From positions 1 to 64,000 of the forward strand of contig JAIRXU010000072.1 in NCBI GenBank assembly GCA_031268095.1: a DNA stretch of 64,000 nt. The letters are read 5' to 3'. Below, piece after piece: positions 17,776 through 27,206 of this stretch. The DNA comes from Oscillospiraceae bacterium (GTDB taxonomy: Bacteria > Bacillota > Clostridia > Oscillospirales > Acutalibacteraceae). Positions within the stretch are counted from its first letter, which is position 1. Each line of letters starts with the position of its first letter. Below the pieces are notes generated by a model. It did no database searches and was not told the DNA's origin. It saw nothing but the letters and a program-made list of their open reading frames with translations. Position numbers and translations under genes: made by a program.

Positions 17776-18189
17776 TTACTGGCAGCCCCCGCAGCCGCCG
17801 CAGTCCCCGCCGCAGCTATGCGCCGCGGGTTCAAAGGTTGCCGGGTCTTCCCCCGCCGCGCAGCCGGAGAGGATTCCCATCGTCCGCTTCATCAGCGTAT
17901 CCAGGGCCGTCGCCGCCTCGCGATAGCGCTGCATGTTCGGATTGGCCATCACCTGCTGATAGAGCGCGTTGAACTGCCGGTCAAATTCGTCCATTTTGGC
18001 CTCGTCCGCCGCGTCGCCCTTGGCGGCCTCGTGCTGGTAGGACAGCCGGATCATCTCAATTTCCCGCATCTGCGCGTTCAAGCCGTCGTCGGCTTCGTTT
18101 TGCTCCTTCGCCGCGATGTACTGGGCGTACGCGGGGGTTGCCTGAGTCGCCGCGCCCAGTTCGCGGGTCAGCCTGTCAAGATCAGTCAT
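17776..18189 (-). CDS. YlbF/YmcA-family protein with cysteine-rich tail
   Basis: A 137-residue helical protein of the YlbF/YmcA (RicF/RicA) family. Residues 1-110 are the family's helical domain, and the last dozen residues (SCGGDCGGCGGC) hold four cysteines. In Bacillus the YlbF-YmcA-YaaT complex binds Fe-S clusters and affects RNase Y-dependent RNA processing and development; whether this protein does the same is inferred. Gene order miaB, ylbF-like, mutS is conserved in many Clostridia. Spacing to miaB is 23 bases. A metal or Fe-S site at the tail is plausible from the cysteine pattern. Confidence 0.82.
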   Translation of the reverse strand: MTDLDRLTRELGAATQATPAYAQYIAAKEQNEADDGLNAQMREIEMIRLSYQHEAAKGDAADEAKMDEFDRQFNALYQQVMANPNMQRYREAATALDTLMKRTMGILSGCAAGEDPATFEPAAHSCGGDCGGCGGCQ

Positions 18190-18212
18190 AGTTAGTCTCC
18201 TTATTCTTCATG

Positions 18213-19691
18213 TTAGAGGTCTTGTACCAATGCCCCGTCCAGCAGCCAGTTTTGCGCCTTCGTCACCCGGACATCCGCGAACTGCTCGATCAGCTCTTCC
18301 GGACCGTCGAACTCAACGACGACGCTGCCTTCACTGCGCCCGGCCAGGGCCTGCCGCTTGCCCCTGCCCTCGCAGAGGACCCGCAGTTCCCGCCCGACGC
18401 TCTCCGCCCCCCGGCGGGCGGCAATTCCTTCCTGGAGGGCCGTCAATTCCTGAAACCACCGGACCTTCTCCGCGCGCGGGACGGGGTCCGGGAGCGCGGC
18501 AGCGCGCGTCCCTTCCCGGGGAGAATAGAGGAACGTGAACAGGGACGTATATTCCATCCGCGCAACGAGCGCGAGGGTATCCCGGAAGTCCTCATACGTC
18601 TCGCCGGGGAACCCGACGATCACGTCGCTGGTCATCGACAGACCCGGCATCACCTGCCGCGCGTAGGACGCGACATCCAGGTACCGGGCTGCGTCATAGC
18701 CCCGGTTCATTTCCCGCAGCACCCGGTCGCTGCCGCTCTGGACGGGCAGGTGCAGGTGCTTCGCGATGTGCCGTCCGGTGGCCATTGTGTCCAGCAGCGC
18801 GGGAGAACAGTCCTTTGGATGAGAGGTCATAAACCGCAGCCAATACTCCCCGCCAATCTCGTCCAGCTCCCGCAGCAGCCGGGGGAAATCATAATCGCCG
18901 CAGCGGTAGGAATTGACGTTCTGCCCCAGCAGGGTGATTTCTTTGTATCCGGCTTCCATCAGTTCCCGGGCCTCCCGGATAATCAACTCCGGCCGCCGGC
19001 CGCGCTCCCGTCCTCGGACCAGAGGGACCACGCAGTAGCTGCAAAAATTGTCGCAACCATACATGATTGGCAGCCAGGCCCGGAATCCGCTTTCCCGCCG
19101 GACGGGCAATCCCTCGGCGATTCTTCCCGGCTCCTCCGCCAGGTCGAACACCCGACGGCCCGACGAGAGCAGACGATAGAGCAGTTCCGGCAGCCGATGG
19201 ATCGCATGCGTACCGAAAACGAGGTCCACAAAGGAGAAACTGTCCCGGATTTTCTGCGCCGCGTGCGGCTGCTGGACCATGCAGCCGCACAACCCAACCC
19301 GCAGGTCTTTTTTTCCCTGCCGCAGGCTTTTGAGCCGGCCGACATTGCCAAAGGCCCTGTCCTCCGCGTGCTCCCGGACAGCGCAGGTGTTGTAGAGAAT
19401 CAGGGAGGCTTCTTCCGGCGTATCGGTCAGTTCGTAGCCAGCCGCGCAGAGCATCCCCCGGATGCGTTCGCCGTCGGCCTCGTTGCCCTGGCAGCCGAAC
19501 GTTCGCACCAGCGCTTTCGGCGGAACGGCGGGGTCGGGATACCGGTCAGCCAGCAGCTCCCGCAGCAGCGCGGTAAATTCTTGCTGCCGCGCCAGCTCCG
19601 CCGCCGACACTTCCCTGCCCGAACCGCCTTCTTGGCCCCGATTGCTCCGCGCGCTATCCAACAAGCTCTGCCCCCCATGATATATATTCAT
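18213..19691 (-). CDS. miaB: tRNA-2-methylthio-N6-dimethylallyladenosine synthase MiaB
   Basis: A 492-residue radical SAM methylthiotransferase that converts i6A37 to ms2i6A37 in tRNA. After an approximately 60-residue N-terminal extension come the UPF0004 domain cysteines (RTFGCQGNEAD, YNTCAVREHAEDR, GLCGCM), the radical SAM motif CDNFCSYC, and a C-terminal TRAM-like domain. The extension is poor in known motifs. The ATG at 19691 has no obvious ribosome binding site and lies only three bases after a promoter -10 box, so translation may be leaderless or start at a TTG a few codons in. It is the first gene of the long downstream block. Confidence 0.93.
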   Translation of the reverse strand: MNIYHGGQSLLDSARSNRGQEGGSGREVSAAELARQQEFTALLRELLADRYPDPAVPPKALVRTFGCQGNEADGERIRGMLCAAGYELTDTPEEASLILYNTCAVREHAEDRAFGNVGRLKSLRQGKKDLRVGLCGCMVQQPHAAQKIRDSFSFVDLVFGTHAIHRLPELLYRLLSSGRRVFDLAEEPGRIAEGLPVRRESGFRAWLPIMYGCDNFCSYCVVPLVRGRERGRRPELIIREARELMEAGYKEITLLGQNVNSYRCGDYDFPRLLRELDEIGGEYWLRFMTSHPKDCSPALLDTMATGRHIAKHLHLPVQSGSDRVLREMNRGYDAARYLDVASYARQVMPGLSMTSDVIVGFPGETYEDFRDTLALVARMEYTSLFTFLYSPREGTRAAALPDPVPRAEKVRWFQELTALQEGIAARRGAESVGRELRVLCEGRGKRQALAGRSEGSVVVEFDGPEELIEQFADVRVTKAQNWLLDGALVQDL

Positions 19692-19694
19692 CTT

Positions 19695-19723
19695 ATTATA
19701 TCAAAAATTTCCGGCCAGCACAA
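19695..19723 (-). promoter_or_regulatory. SigA-type promoter upstream of miaB
   Basis: Minus strand TTGTGC (19718-19723), 17-base spacer, TATAAT (19695-19700). The -10 box ends three bases before the miaB ATG, so the predicted transcript starts within or at the first codon. It would drive the miaB-ylbF-mutS-mutL-miaA block. Confidence 0.6.
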
Positions 19724-19757
19724 GAGCTAACCGGAATTTTGTTCATAAATTTTGTAT

Positions 19758-19775
19758 GGTTTATTGCAATAAACC
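19758..19775. repeat. Perfect 18-base palindrome between ilvD and miaB
   Basis: GGTTTATTGCAATAAACC reads the same on both strands. It lies 33 bases downstream of the ilvD stop and upstream of the miaB promoter. It could be an operator for miaB or part of an ilvD transcript end; there is no run of T after it, so a classical terminator is not supported. Confidence 0.5.
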
Positions 19776-19808
19776 GCGAAATCGCACAAGATGTGGGGTT
19801 CTTTGAAC

Positions 19809-21470
19809 TCACCGCAGCACCGCGCCCCGGTCCGCGCCGGAGACCATCCGGGCATACCGGGCCAGCCAGCCAGCGGTGATGTTCGGCGGAGGGGCCTGCC
19901 ATACGGCGCGGCGCGCTTCCAGTTCCGCCTCGAACAGCCGGGCGTTGATCCTCGCGGCGGGAATGTCAACGTCGATGATATCGCCCTCCCGCAGCAGGGC
20001 CAGGTTGCCGCCTTCCGCCGCTTCCGGAGCGACATGGCCGATGGAGGCCCCGCGGCTCGCGCCGGAGAAGCGCCCGTCGGTGATGAGCGCTACGGATTTA
20101 TCCAGCCCCATGCCCGCCAGCGCGCTGGTGGGGTTGAGCATTTCCCGCATACCGGGACCGCCCTTGGGGCCCTCATAGCGGATCACGACAACGTCACCAG
20201 GATGTATTTGGCCCGCATAAATTTCCGCGATGGCTGCGTCTTCGCTGTCAAACACGCGGGCGGGACCGCTGTGGCACAGCATCTCCGGAGCGACGGCGCT
20301 GCGCTTGACAACGCAGCCGCGCTCGGCGATGTTGCCCCAGAGGATCCGGAGCCCGCCGGTCTCGCTGTAGGGGCGCTCGATGGGCCGGATGGCTTCCTGA
20401 TTCCGGATTTCGCAGCCCGCGGTGTTTTCGGCAACGGTCCGGCCCGTCACCGTCGGCAGGCTGCCGTCGAGCAGCCCGCGTTTGAGCAGCTCGTTCTGCA
20501 CCGCCGCGACGCCGCCCGCAAAATAGAGATCCTCCATATGGGTCGGCCCCGCCGGGGCGAGATGGCAGAGGTTCGGCGTCCGGGCGCTGACCTCGTTAAA
20601 GGTCGCCAGGTCCATCGGCGCGCCGGCTTCGCCGGCGATGGCCAGCAGATGAAGCACACTGTTGGAGCTGCACCCCAGGGCCATATCACAGGCCAGGGCG
20701 TTGCGCAGAGATTTTTCGTTGACGATCTGCCGCGCCGTGACATTTTGTTCAATCAGCCGCAGCAGCGCCTGTCCCGCGCGCTTGGCCAACTGAAGGCGGG
20801 CGGCATGGACCGCCGGAATGGTGCCGTTGCCGGGCAGGGCGATGCCGATGGCCTCGCAAAGGCAGTTCATGCTGTTGGCCGTGTACATTCCCGAGCAGCT
20901 GCCGCAGCCAGGGCAGCAGTCGCGCTCACAGGCGGAAAGCTGCGCCTCGCCGATCAGACCCGCCTTGAACGATCCCACCGCCTCGAACATTTTAGAGAGC
21001 GTTGTCGGTTCGCCGTTCACGCGCCCGGCCAGCATCGGCCCGCCGCTGCACACGACCGCCGGAATGTCCAGCCGCACGGCGCCCATCAGCATGCCGGGGA
21101 CGATCTTGTCGCAGTTGGGCAGCAGCAGCAGACCGTCCAGTTGGTGCGCCTGGGCCATGGTTTCGACGCTGTCGGCGATCAGTTCCCGGCTGGGCAGGGA
21201 ATATTTCATCCCCGCGTGGCCCATAGCGATGCCGTCGCAAATCCCAATAGAGGGCAGAAGAATGGGTGTGCCCCCCGCCATGGAAACGCCGGTGCAGGCC
21301 GCCTGGGCCAGTTTGTCCAAGTGCTGGTGCCCGGGGACGATCTCGCTGTAGGCGCTGATGACGCCCACCAGCGGACGGTTCAATTCCTCCTCGGTGTAGC
21401 CCAAGGCATAAAACAAACTCCGGTTGGGGGCGCGCTCAGCCCCCTGGGTGACGTTGGCGCTGCGAAGCAT
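19809..21470 (-). CDS. ilvD: Dihydroxy-acid dehydratase
   Basis: A 553-residue Fe-S dehydratase that converts dihydroxy-isovalerate and dihydroxy-methylvalerate to 2-keto acids, the third common step of valine and isoleucine synthesis. Characteristic segments include [44 protein letters not shown] and [10 protein letters not shown]. Cysteines in NCDK and CGSC are the expected cluster ligands. ATG 21470 follows AGGAG. It is last in the ilv block, 69 bases after ilvC. Length and motifs are normal for the family. Confidence 0.96.
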   Translation of the reverse strand: MLRSANVTQGAERAPNRSLFYALGYTEEELNRPLVGVISAYSEIVPGHQHLDKLAQAACTGVSMAGGTPILLPSIGICDGIAMGHAGMKYSLPSRELIADSVETMAQAHQLDGLLLLPNCDKIVPGMLMGAVRLDIPAVVCSGGPMLAGRVNGEPTTLSKMFEAVGSFKAGLIGEAQLSACERDCCPGCGSCSGMYTANSMNCLCEAIGIALPGNGTIPAVHAARLQLAKRAGQALLRLIEQNVTARQIVNEKSLRNALACDMALGCSSNSVLHLLAIAGEAGAPMDLATFNEVSARTPNLCHLAPAGPTHMEDLYFAGGVAAVQNELLKRGLLDGSLPTVTGRTVAENTAGCEIRNQEAIRPIERPYSETGGLRILWGNIAERGCVVKRSAVAPEMLCHSGPARVFDSEDAAIAEIYAGQIHPGDVVVIRYEGPKGGPGMREMLNPTSALAGMGLDKSVALITDGRFSGASRGASIGHVAPEAAEGGNLALLREGDIIDVDIPAARINARLFEAELEARRAVWQAPPPNITAGWLARYARMVSGADRGAVLR

Positions 21471-21539
21471 GGGGAAGCTCCTCTCATGAATGCCGCGGTA
21501 TCGTAACGGAACTGTTGCGGCGCGATATTTTTTGTTTTC

Positions 21540-22565
<1,026 letters not shown>

Positions 22566-22637
22566 TTATCATTAGCGTTCGTCCTTGGCAGGGCCAACGG
22601 GCTAATCACAGGTCAACGGCTTTTCCCCCCGCGGTTT

Positions 22638-23459
22638 TCATCCTGCGCCCTCCTTCGCGCAGATCATCAGCGCATGGCCAGCCGCCCCCGCGACGGAGGG
22701 AAATTGCAGCAGGTATTCCGCGAGCTCCAGCCAGCAGGCGTACTGTTCTTCGTTCATATGGTTGATTTGATCCATATTTGGCTTGATGTCCACCCCCGCG
22801 TTCTGGACCACGCGCAGGCCGTGCTGCTTCGCCAGGGCTTCCATCTCCTCCGGCATGGTGAACAGAAAGCAGGGATTGCTGTCGTTCACGCCGGAAAATA
22901 TGGATTCGTTTCCCTTGCGGTTTGGATAAAACCCGCCGTGTCTCCGCTTGCGCCAGGGCAGCTCTTTTCGGCGGATGCGGTTTGCCACAGCCCAGAGCAT
23001 CACGCCGGCGTTGGGGATATAAGCGAACGCCAGCGTCCCGCCGGGCTTGCAAATCCGTATCATCTCGGCCATTGCCCGCGCGCGCCCCTCCGGCGGGAGG
23101 TGATACATCGGCCCCAGGCACAGCACAACGTCAAAGCTGCCGCTGGGAATTTCCGGGCAATGCGCGGCGTCGCCAACCTGCGCGCGGGCGTTCGCAAAAC
23201 CCCGGCTGTTGAAGTATTCCACATTCTCCGGCGTGAGGTCAACGCCCAAATAGCAGCGGCTCCGTTCCTGCCAAAGCCCGGCGTAGTACCCCGAGGCGCA
23301 GCCGAATTCCACAACGTCCGTTTCCGGCGTGATAAACGGCTCGAGCAGCTTGCGGGTCATCAAAAATTCCATCCCGTCGGCGCGGCTGCGCGAATGGCGG
23401 GCTTCTTCCTTCGCCGGGTCGGCGTAACGCAGACGGACGGCGTCCTGATCGGAAGACAT
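22638..23459 (-). CDS. Class I SAM-dependent methyltransferase, substrate unknown
   Basis: A 273-residue methyltransferase. Motif I is VVEFGCASGYYAG, followed by YLGVDLTPENVEYF, an acidic motif at GDAAH, and VLCLGPMYHLPP. This pattern fits small-molecule methyltransferases of the UbiE/COQ5 type. ATG 23459 follows AGGAG at 7 bases. It sits between an integral membrane protein and ilvC within the ilv block. Nothing in the sequence links it to branched-chain amino acids, and its substrate is unassigned. Its stop overlaps an ATGA that starts an 11-codon frame (22606-22641). Confidence 0.8.
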   Translation of the reverse strand: MSSDQDAVRLRYADPAKEEARHSRSRADGMEFLMTRKLLEPFITPETDVVEFGCASGYYAGLWQERSRCYLGVDLTPENVEYFNSRGFANARAQVGDAAHCPEIPSGSFDVVLCLGPMYHLPPEGRARAMAEMIRICKPGGTLAFAYIPNAGVMLWAVANRIRRKELPWRKRRHGGFYPNRKGNESIFSGVNDSNPCFLFTMPEEMEALAKQHGLRVVQNAGVDIKPNMDQINHMNEEQYACWLELAEYLLQFPSVAGAAGHALMICAKEGAG

Positions 23460-23510
23460 GGCAAACTCCTTTCGGCGCTGTTTTTGATAACGGAACAAAA
23501 TCCCGGTCAT

Positions 23511-24515
23511 TCAGCCCATATCAAGCAGCCGCAGAATCGGCAGCAATCGGTTGGCTTTCCGCGGCGTCCCGGCATACGGCGCTTCAAATGTGATTTGGAA
23601 GCTGGCTTTTGCCATGGGCGGAACGGTGAATTCAGTCACGCCGAACGCTGGCGCGCCGGCTGCCGTGTCATAGCAGCTGACCCACTCGCCGTCGGAGCCA
23701 CCGGTAATCAGGCAAAAACAGTCCGCTCGGTCGGGCAGCGCGATCATCTGAACAGCGCGCGGCTGTTGCGTGAGATTTTGCAGCGTCACGGTGGAATCGA
23801 AAAACACGGTATCCCCCTCGACGCGAAAATTGTCAAACCGGCTTTCTTTTGCGATGAGCTTCACGGCGGCCGTATTGGTGTTGCCGCTCCACCGGCTTCT
23901 GTGCTCCGCGTTGAGATCTTGGGCCGTGATTTCATATTTCACCTGCGGCCGGAAGTCCTCGTCGCTTGTGTAAATCCAAATAGAATCTATCCCTGTGCCG
24001 CCGCGAATGGCGTAGCTGACGCCGACGCTATATTCCGTCACGTTTGTCGCCGCTCTGAGCCCAATGCCCCTGAGATTTTGATCGCCGTTGCCGCTGTACT
24101 GCTGCTGTTCTTCGAGAGTACAGTCAACGGGTTCGCCTTGCATGATGTTCAGCATGGCATTGATTTTTCCCGTCAGATCGTGTACGCTGCGGCGCAAGTC
24201 TTTGCGGCACATCCGCGCAAGCGCAGCGGCGTCCCGTGCTTGGATGGCGTCGGCGATCGCATTGCCAATCTCCTCATAACGGAAATTTTTATTGGCGAGG
24301 CCGTACGAAATAAGATCCGCGGGCACAGCGACAAAATAGCCGCCCCAAGGGATGGCAACGGCAAGTGAAACAGCAATCAAAACCGTAAACGCCTTGGTTT
24401 TCTTGCCGCGCTTTTTGCGTATGCGCCGCCAAACGGCCAGGACGATGGCAAACAGGAACAAGCAGAGCGCGCAAAACCCCACCCACAGATATAGAAGCAA
24501 AATCGAAAGGTACAC
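23511..24515 (-). CDS. Membrane-anchored protein of unknown function
   Basis: A 334-residue protein. It has two N-terminal hydrophobic segments (about residues 3-28 and 42-66) separated by a strongly basic loop (RRIRKKRGKKTK). A helical module follows with NAIADAIQARDAAALARMC, reminiscent of the DUF5104-type domain of clostridial lipoproteins, then a beta-rich C-terminal half. The start is GTG 24515 after GGAGGAGG. It lies between ilvN and the methyltransferase with short gaps. No enzyme motif was found; an extracytoplasmic C-terminal domain is expected from the topology. Confidence 0.55.
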   Translation of the reverse strand: MYLSILLLYLWVGFCALCLFLFAIVLAVWRRIRKKRGKKTKAFTVLIAVSLAVAIPWGGYFVAVPADLISYGLANKNFRYEEIGNAIADAIQARDAAALARMCRKDLRRSVHDLTGKINAMLNIMQGEPVDCTLEEQQQYSGNGDQNLRGIGLRAATNVTEYSVGVSYAIRGGTGIDSIWIYTSDEDFRPQVKYEITAQDLNAEHRSRWSGNTNTAAVKLIAKESRFDNFRVEGDTVFFDSTVTLQNLTQQPRAVQMIALPDRADCFCLITGGSDGEWVSCYDTAAGAPAFGVTEFTVPPMAKASFQITFEAPYAGTPRKANRLLPILRLLDMG

Positions 24516-24545
24516 CTGGCTCCTCCTCCCCGCCGGAACATGCCG

Positions 24546-25058
24546 CTACGGCAGCATCCGTTCCTTCAACTGATAAGTCGGCTCCCCGCGCTGAAGGGCG
24601 GTGATCCCCGTCCGGCATAGCTCCAGCACCGGATAGCTGCACAGCATCCCCAGGAACGCGTCGATTTTTTCCGGCTCCCCCGTCAGCTCGAAGATCATGC
24701 TGCCGGGGGAGAGATCAATGATCTTGGCTTTGTAGACTGCCGCGATCTCCCGCAGCGCGGAGCGGGTGGTCTCGTCCGCGCCGACCTTCACCAGCAGCAG
24801 CTCCCGCAGCACGCCCATCGCGGGCTCCACCAGGAACACCGCCCGCGTCTCCAGCAGCTTCTCCGTTTGCTTGAGGATTTGGTCCAGTTCCGCCCCCTCG
24901 CCGGAAACGACGATGGTAATCCGGGACAGCCCCGGGTCGTCCGTCGCGGAGACGCTCAGGGAATCAATGTTGAACCCCCGCCGCCCGAACAGCGAGGAAA
25001 TCCGGGCCAGGACCCCGGCGTGGTTGTCCACCAAGACGCTCAAGACATTGCGTACCAT
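24546..25058 (-). CDS. ilvN: Acetolactate synthase small (regulatory) subunit
   Basis: A 170-residue regulatory subunit with an N-terminal ACT domain (VLSVLVDNHAGVLARISSLFGRRGFNIDSL) and the usual C-terminal domain ending in SGMIFELTG-like sequence. It stimulates the IlvB catalytic subunit and confers feedback inhibition by valine or another branched-chain amino acid. ATG 25058 is favoured: GGGAGG lies 8 bases upstream. A GTG at 25067 overlaps that site. IlvB is encoded upstream, but a small lipoprotein gene separates the two, which is unusual. Confidence 0.95.
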   Translation of the reverse strand: MVRNVLSVLVDNHAGVLARISSLFGRRGFNIDSLSVSATDDPGLSRITIVVSGEGAELDQILKQTEKLLETRAVFLVEPAMGVLRELLLVKVGADETTRSALREIAAVYKAKIIDLSPGSMIFELTGEPEKIDAFLGMLCSYPVLELCRTGITALQRGEPTYQLKERMLP

Positions 25059-25107
25059 GATGCGCACCTCCCAATTGATCCGTCATGCGTTTCGCCGTAC
25101 CGCCGGC

Positions 25108-25512
25108 CTAATCAAATTTCCAGCTGAGCGCGAAGGAACCGTCCTTGGCGTTCTTGCCGGTAACGCGTACGACATAGGCCGCCGCGCCGTTCAGCGTGAT
25201 GGTATCCGTCGCGTCGGCTTCACTGTTGGAAACGGTATATCTGGCTTTCCCGTTCGTCTCTTCTATGGTGACGGTCAGCGTCCCCTCTCCGGCGGCGGTC
25301 AGGTTGTAGCTGAGGATAAAGTTCTGCCCCTTCTTCAGCCGGATGCGCTTGGATTCCGTGCCGTCGTAGGACTGGAACACGCCTTCCCAGATTTGGTCAG
25401 TCTCGTTCCCGATGAAGCCGAGTTTTTTGGCTTTGTCTTTGCTGCCGGCGCAGCCGGCGAAGCACAGAACAAAGGGCAGCGCGGCAAGGAGGAGGGCAAG
25501 GGATTTTTTCAT
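25108..25512 (-). CDS. Small secreted lipoprotein of unknown function
   Basis: A 134-residue protein with a lipoprotein signal peptide (MKKSLALLLAALPFVLCFAGC) and lipobox FAGC. The mature part is a beta-rich domain resembling calcium-free jelly-roll or PPC-like folds (GQNFILSYNLTAAGEGTLTVTI and DTITLNG). ATG 25512 follows GGAG at 8 bases. It sits between ilvB and ilvN, 29 bases after ilvB. Cell-surface anchoring by LspA is expected. The specific role is unknown. Confidence 0.75.
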   Translation of the reverse strand: MKKSLALLLAALPFVLCFAGCAGSKDKAKKLGFIGNETDQIWEGVFQSYDGTESKRIRLKKGQNFILSYNLTAAGEGTLTVTIEETNGKARYTVSNSEADATDTITLNGAAAYVVRVTGKNAKDGSFALSWKFD

Positions 25513-25541
25513 GGAATCATCTCCTGTTCTAAAAAATTGAG

Positions 25542-27206
25542 TCAATCCATCATCATATCCGCGATGGTCCCCCCCGCAGGGATCATCGGCAGGACCTTTT
25601 CATCTTTGCCGATGCGGCACTCGATCCAGACGGGGCCGTCTGCCCCCAGGGCCGCGCGGAACGCCTGTTCGAACTGCGGCAGGGTCTCGCAGCGGGTGCA
25701 GCGCAGGCCAAACCCCTCGGCGAGCCTGACAAAATCCGTCTTGCGCTGGGGGTCCGTGGCGGAGTAGCGGCGGTCATAAAAGACGGTCTGCCACTGCCGC
25801 ACCATCCCCAGCACCTGGTTGTTCATAATTATAGTAATCACCGGGACACGATAGCTCACCGCCGTGCAGGCTTCGTTCATGTTCATGTGGAACGAGCCGT
25901 CGCCGGTGATGTGGACCACCGGACGGCTCCCCGCCGCCATTTTCGCGCCGATCGCTGCGCCATACCCGTAGCCCATGGTCCCCAGACCGCCGCTGGTCAG
26001 GAAACTGCGCGGCCGGACATGGTCCACATACTGCGCTGCCCAAAGCTGATGCTGCCCAACGTCGGTGACATAGACCGCCTCCGGTCCGGCCAGGGCGGAA
26101 ATCGCCGCCATGACTTGATGGGGCCGCAGGACAGACGAATCGTCTTTGGGGTGGTAATCATTCTTCCGCCAGTCCCGCAGGGTCTCCCGCCAGACGGCGT
26201 GTTCTTTTTCTTCCAGCCGCGGCAGCAGCGCCTCCAGAACGTCCTTCACATCTCCGACCAGGGTCAGATCCGCCGTGACGTTCTTGCCGATCTCCGCCGG
26301 GTCAATGTCAATGTGGATCCGCTTTGCCCCGGCAGCGAATTTCCCGGGACTCAGGGCAACGCGGTCGCTCAGCCGGGTCCCCGCCATCAGCAGGACGTCG
26401 GCCTCATGCACCGCCCGGTTGGCCGTTGCGCAGCCATGCATGCCGATCAATCCCAGGTTGCGTTCCTCCCCCGCGCCCAGCACCCCTGCCGCCATCAGCG
26501 TGTGGGTTGCGGGGGCGTCGCACTTCCGCGCCAGCGCGCGCAGGGCCTCCCCCGCCCCGGCGGAACTCACCCCGCCGCCGAAGTAGAGAACGGGCCGCTC
26601 GGCGGCGTTGAGCAGGTCGGCGGCCGCCCCCAGCGCCGCTTCGTCCAGGCTGCGGGGCCGGGCCGTTCGGGCCGCCTCCGGGGCCGGCGTGAATTCGCAC
26701 ACGGCCGCGGACACATCTTTGGGGATATCCACCAAAACCGGGCCCTTCCGCCCTTCCTGGGCAATCGCAAACGCTGCCCGCAGGACATCCGCCAATTCCT
26801 CGACATGCCGTACCACAAAATTATGTTTTGTGATCGGCAGCGTGATTCCCGTGATGTAGACTTCCTGGAAGGAATCCCGGCCGATCAGGCCCGTACCGAC
26901 ATTGCCGGTGATCGCCACCAGCGGAACGCTGTCCATGTAGGCCGTCGCAATCCCGGTGACCAAGTTCGTCGCGCCGGGGCCGCTGGTGGCCAGCACCACT
27001 CCGATCTTCCCCGTCAGGCGGGCATACCCGTCCGCCGCGTGGGCCGCCCCCTGTTCGTGGGCGGTGATGACATGCTGGATCTTGGCGCTGTATTTATACA
27101 GCGCGTCATAGATGTTGAGCACCGCCCCGCCGGGATACCCAAAAATCCGGTGCACCCCCTGCTCCAGCAGGACTTCCATCATAATATCGGAACCGTTCCG
27201 TTTCAT
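25542..27206 (-). CDS. ilvB: Acetolactate synthase large (catalytic) subunit
   Basis: A 554-residue thiamine-diphosphate enzyme that condenses pyruvate with pyruvate or 2-oxobutyrate. The glutamate of the ThDP ring activation is in ITAHEQGAAHAADGYAR; the FAD/middle domain follows; the ThDP/magnesium motif GDGSFHMNMNE and the C-terminal IMNNQVLGMVRQWQ are typical. ATG 27206 follows AGGAG and overlaps the previous gene's stop by four bases (ATGA), so it is translationally coupled to a membrane protein. The small subunit is encoded two genes downstream. Confidence 0.95.
   Translation of the reverse strand: MKRNGSDIMMEVLLEQGVHRIFGYPGGAVLNIYDALYKYSAKIQHVITAHEQGAAHAADGYARLTGKIGVVLATSGPGATNLVTGIATAYMDSVPLVAITGNVGTGLIGRDSFQEVYITGITLPITKHNFVVRHVEELADVLRAAFAIAQEGRKGPVLVDIPKDVSAAVCEFTPAPEAARTARPRSLDEAALGAAADLLNAAERPVLYFGGGVSSAGAGEALRALARKCDAPATHTLMAAGVLGAGEERNLGLIGMHGCATANRAVHEADVLLMAGTRLSDRVALSPGKFAAGAKRIHIDIDPAEIGKNVTADLTLVGDVKDVLEALLPRLEEKEHAVWRETLRDWRKNDYHPKDDSSVLRPHQVMAAISALAGPEAVYVTDVGQHQLWAAQYVDHVRPRSFLTSGGLGTMGYGYGAAIGAKMAAGSRPVVHITGDGSFHMNMNEACTAVSYRVPVITIIMNNQVLGMVRQWQTVFYDRRYSATDPQRKTDFVRLAEGFGLRCTRCETLPQFEQAFRAALGADGPVWIECRIGKDEKVLPMIPAGGTIADMMMD

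Noticed and set aside
22606..22641. 11-codon frame MKTAGGKAVDL before ilvC with a good ribosome binding site
   Set aside because: It is not rich in valine, leucine or isoleucine and no attenuator hairpin follows, so it does not fit a BCAA leader peptide. The ribosome binding site lies inside the methyltransferase coding end.
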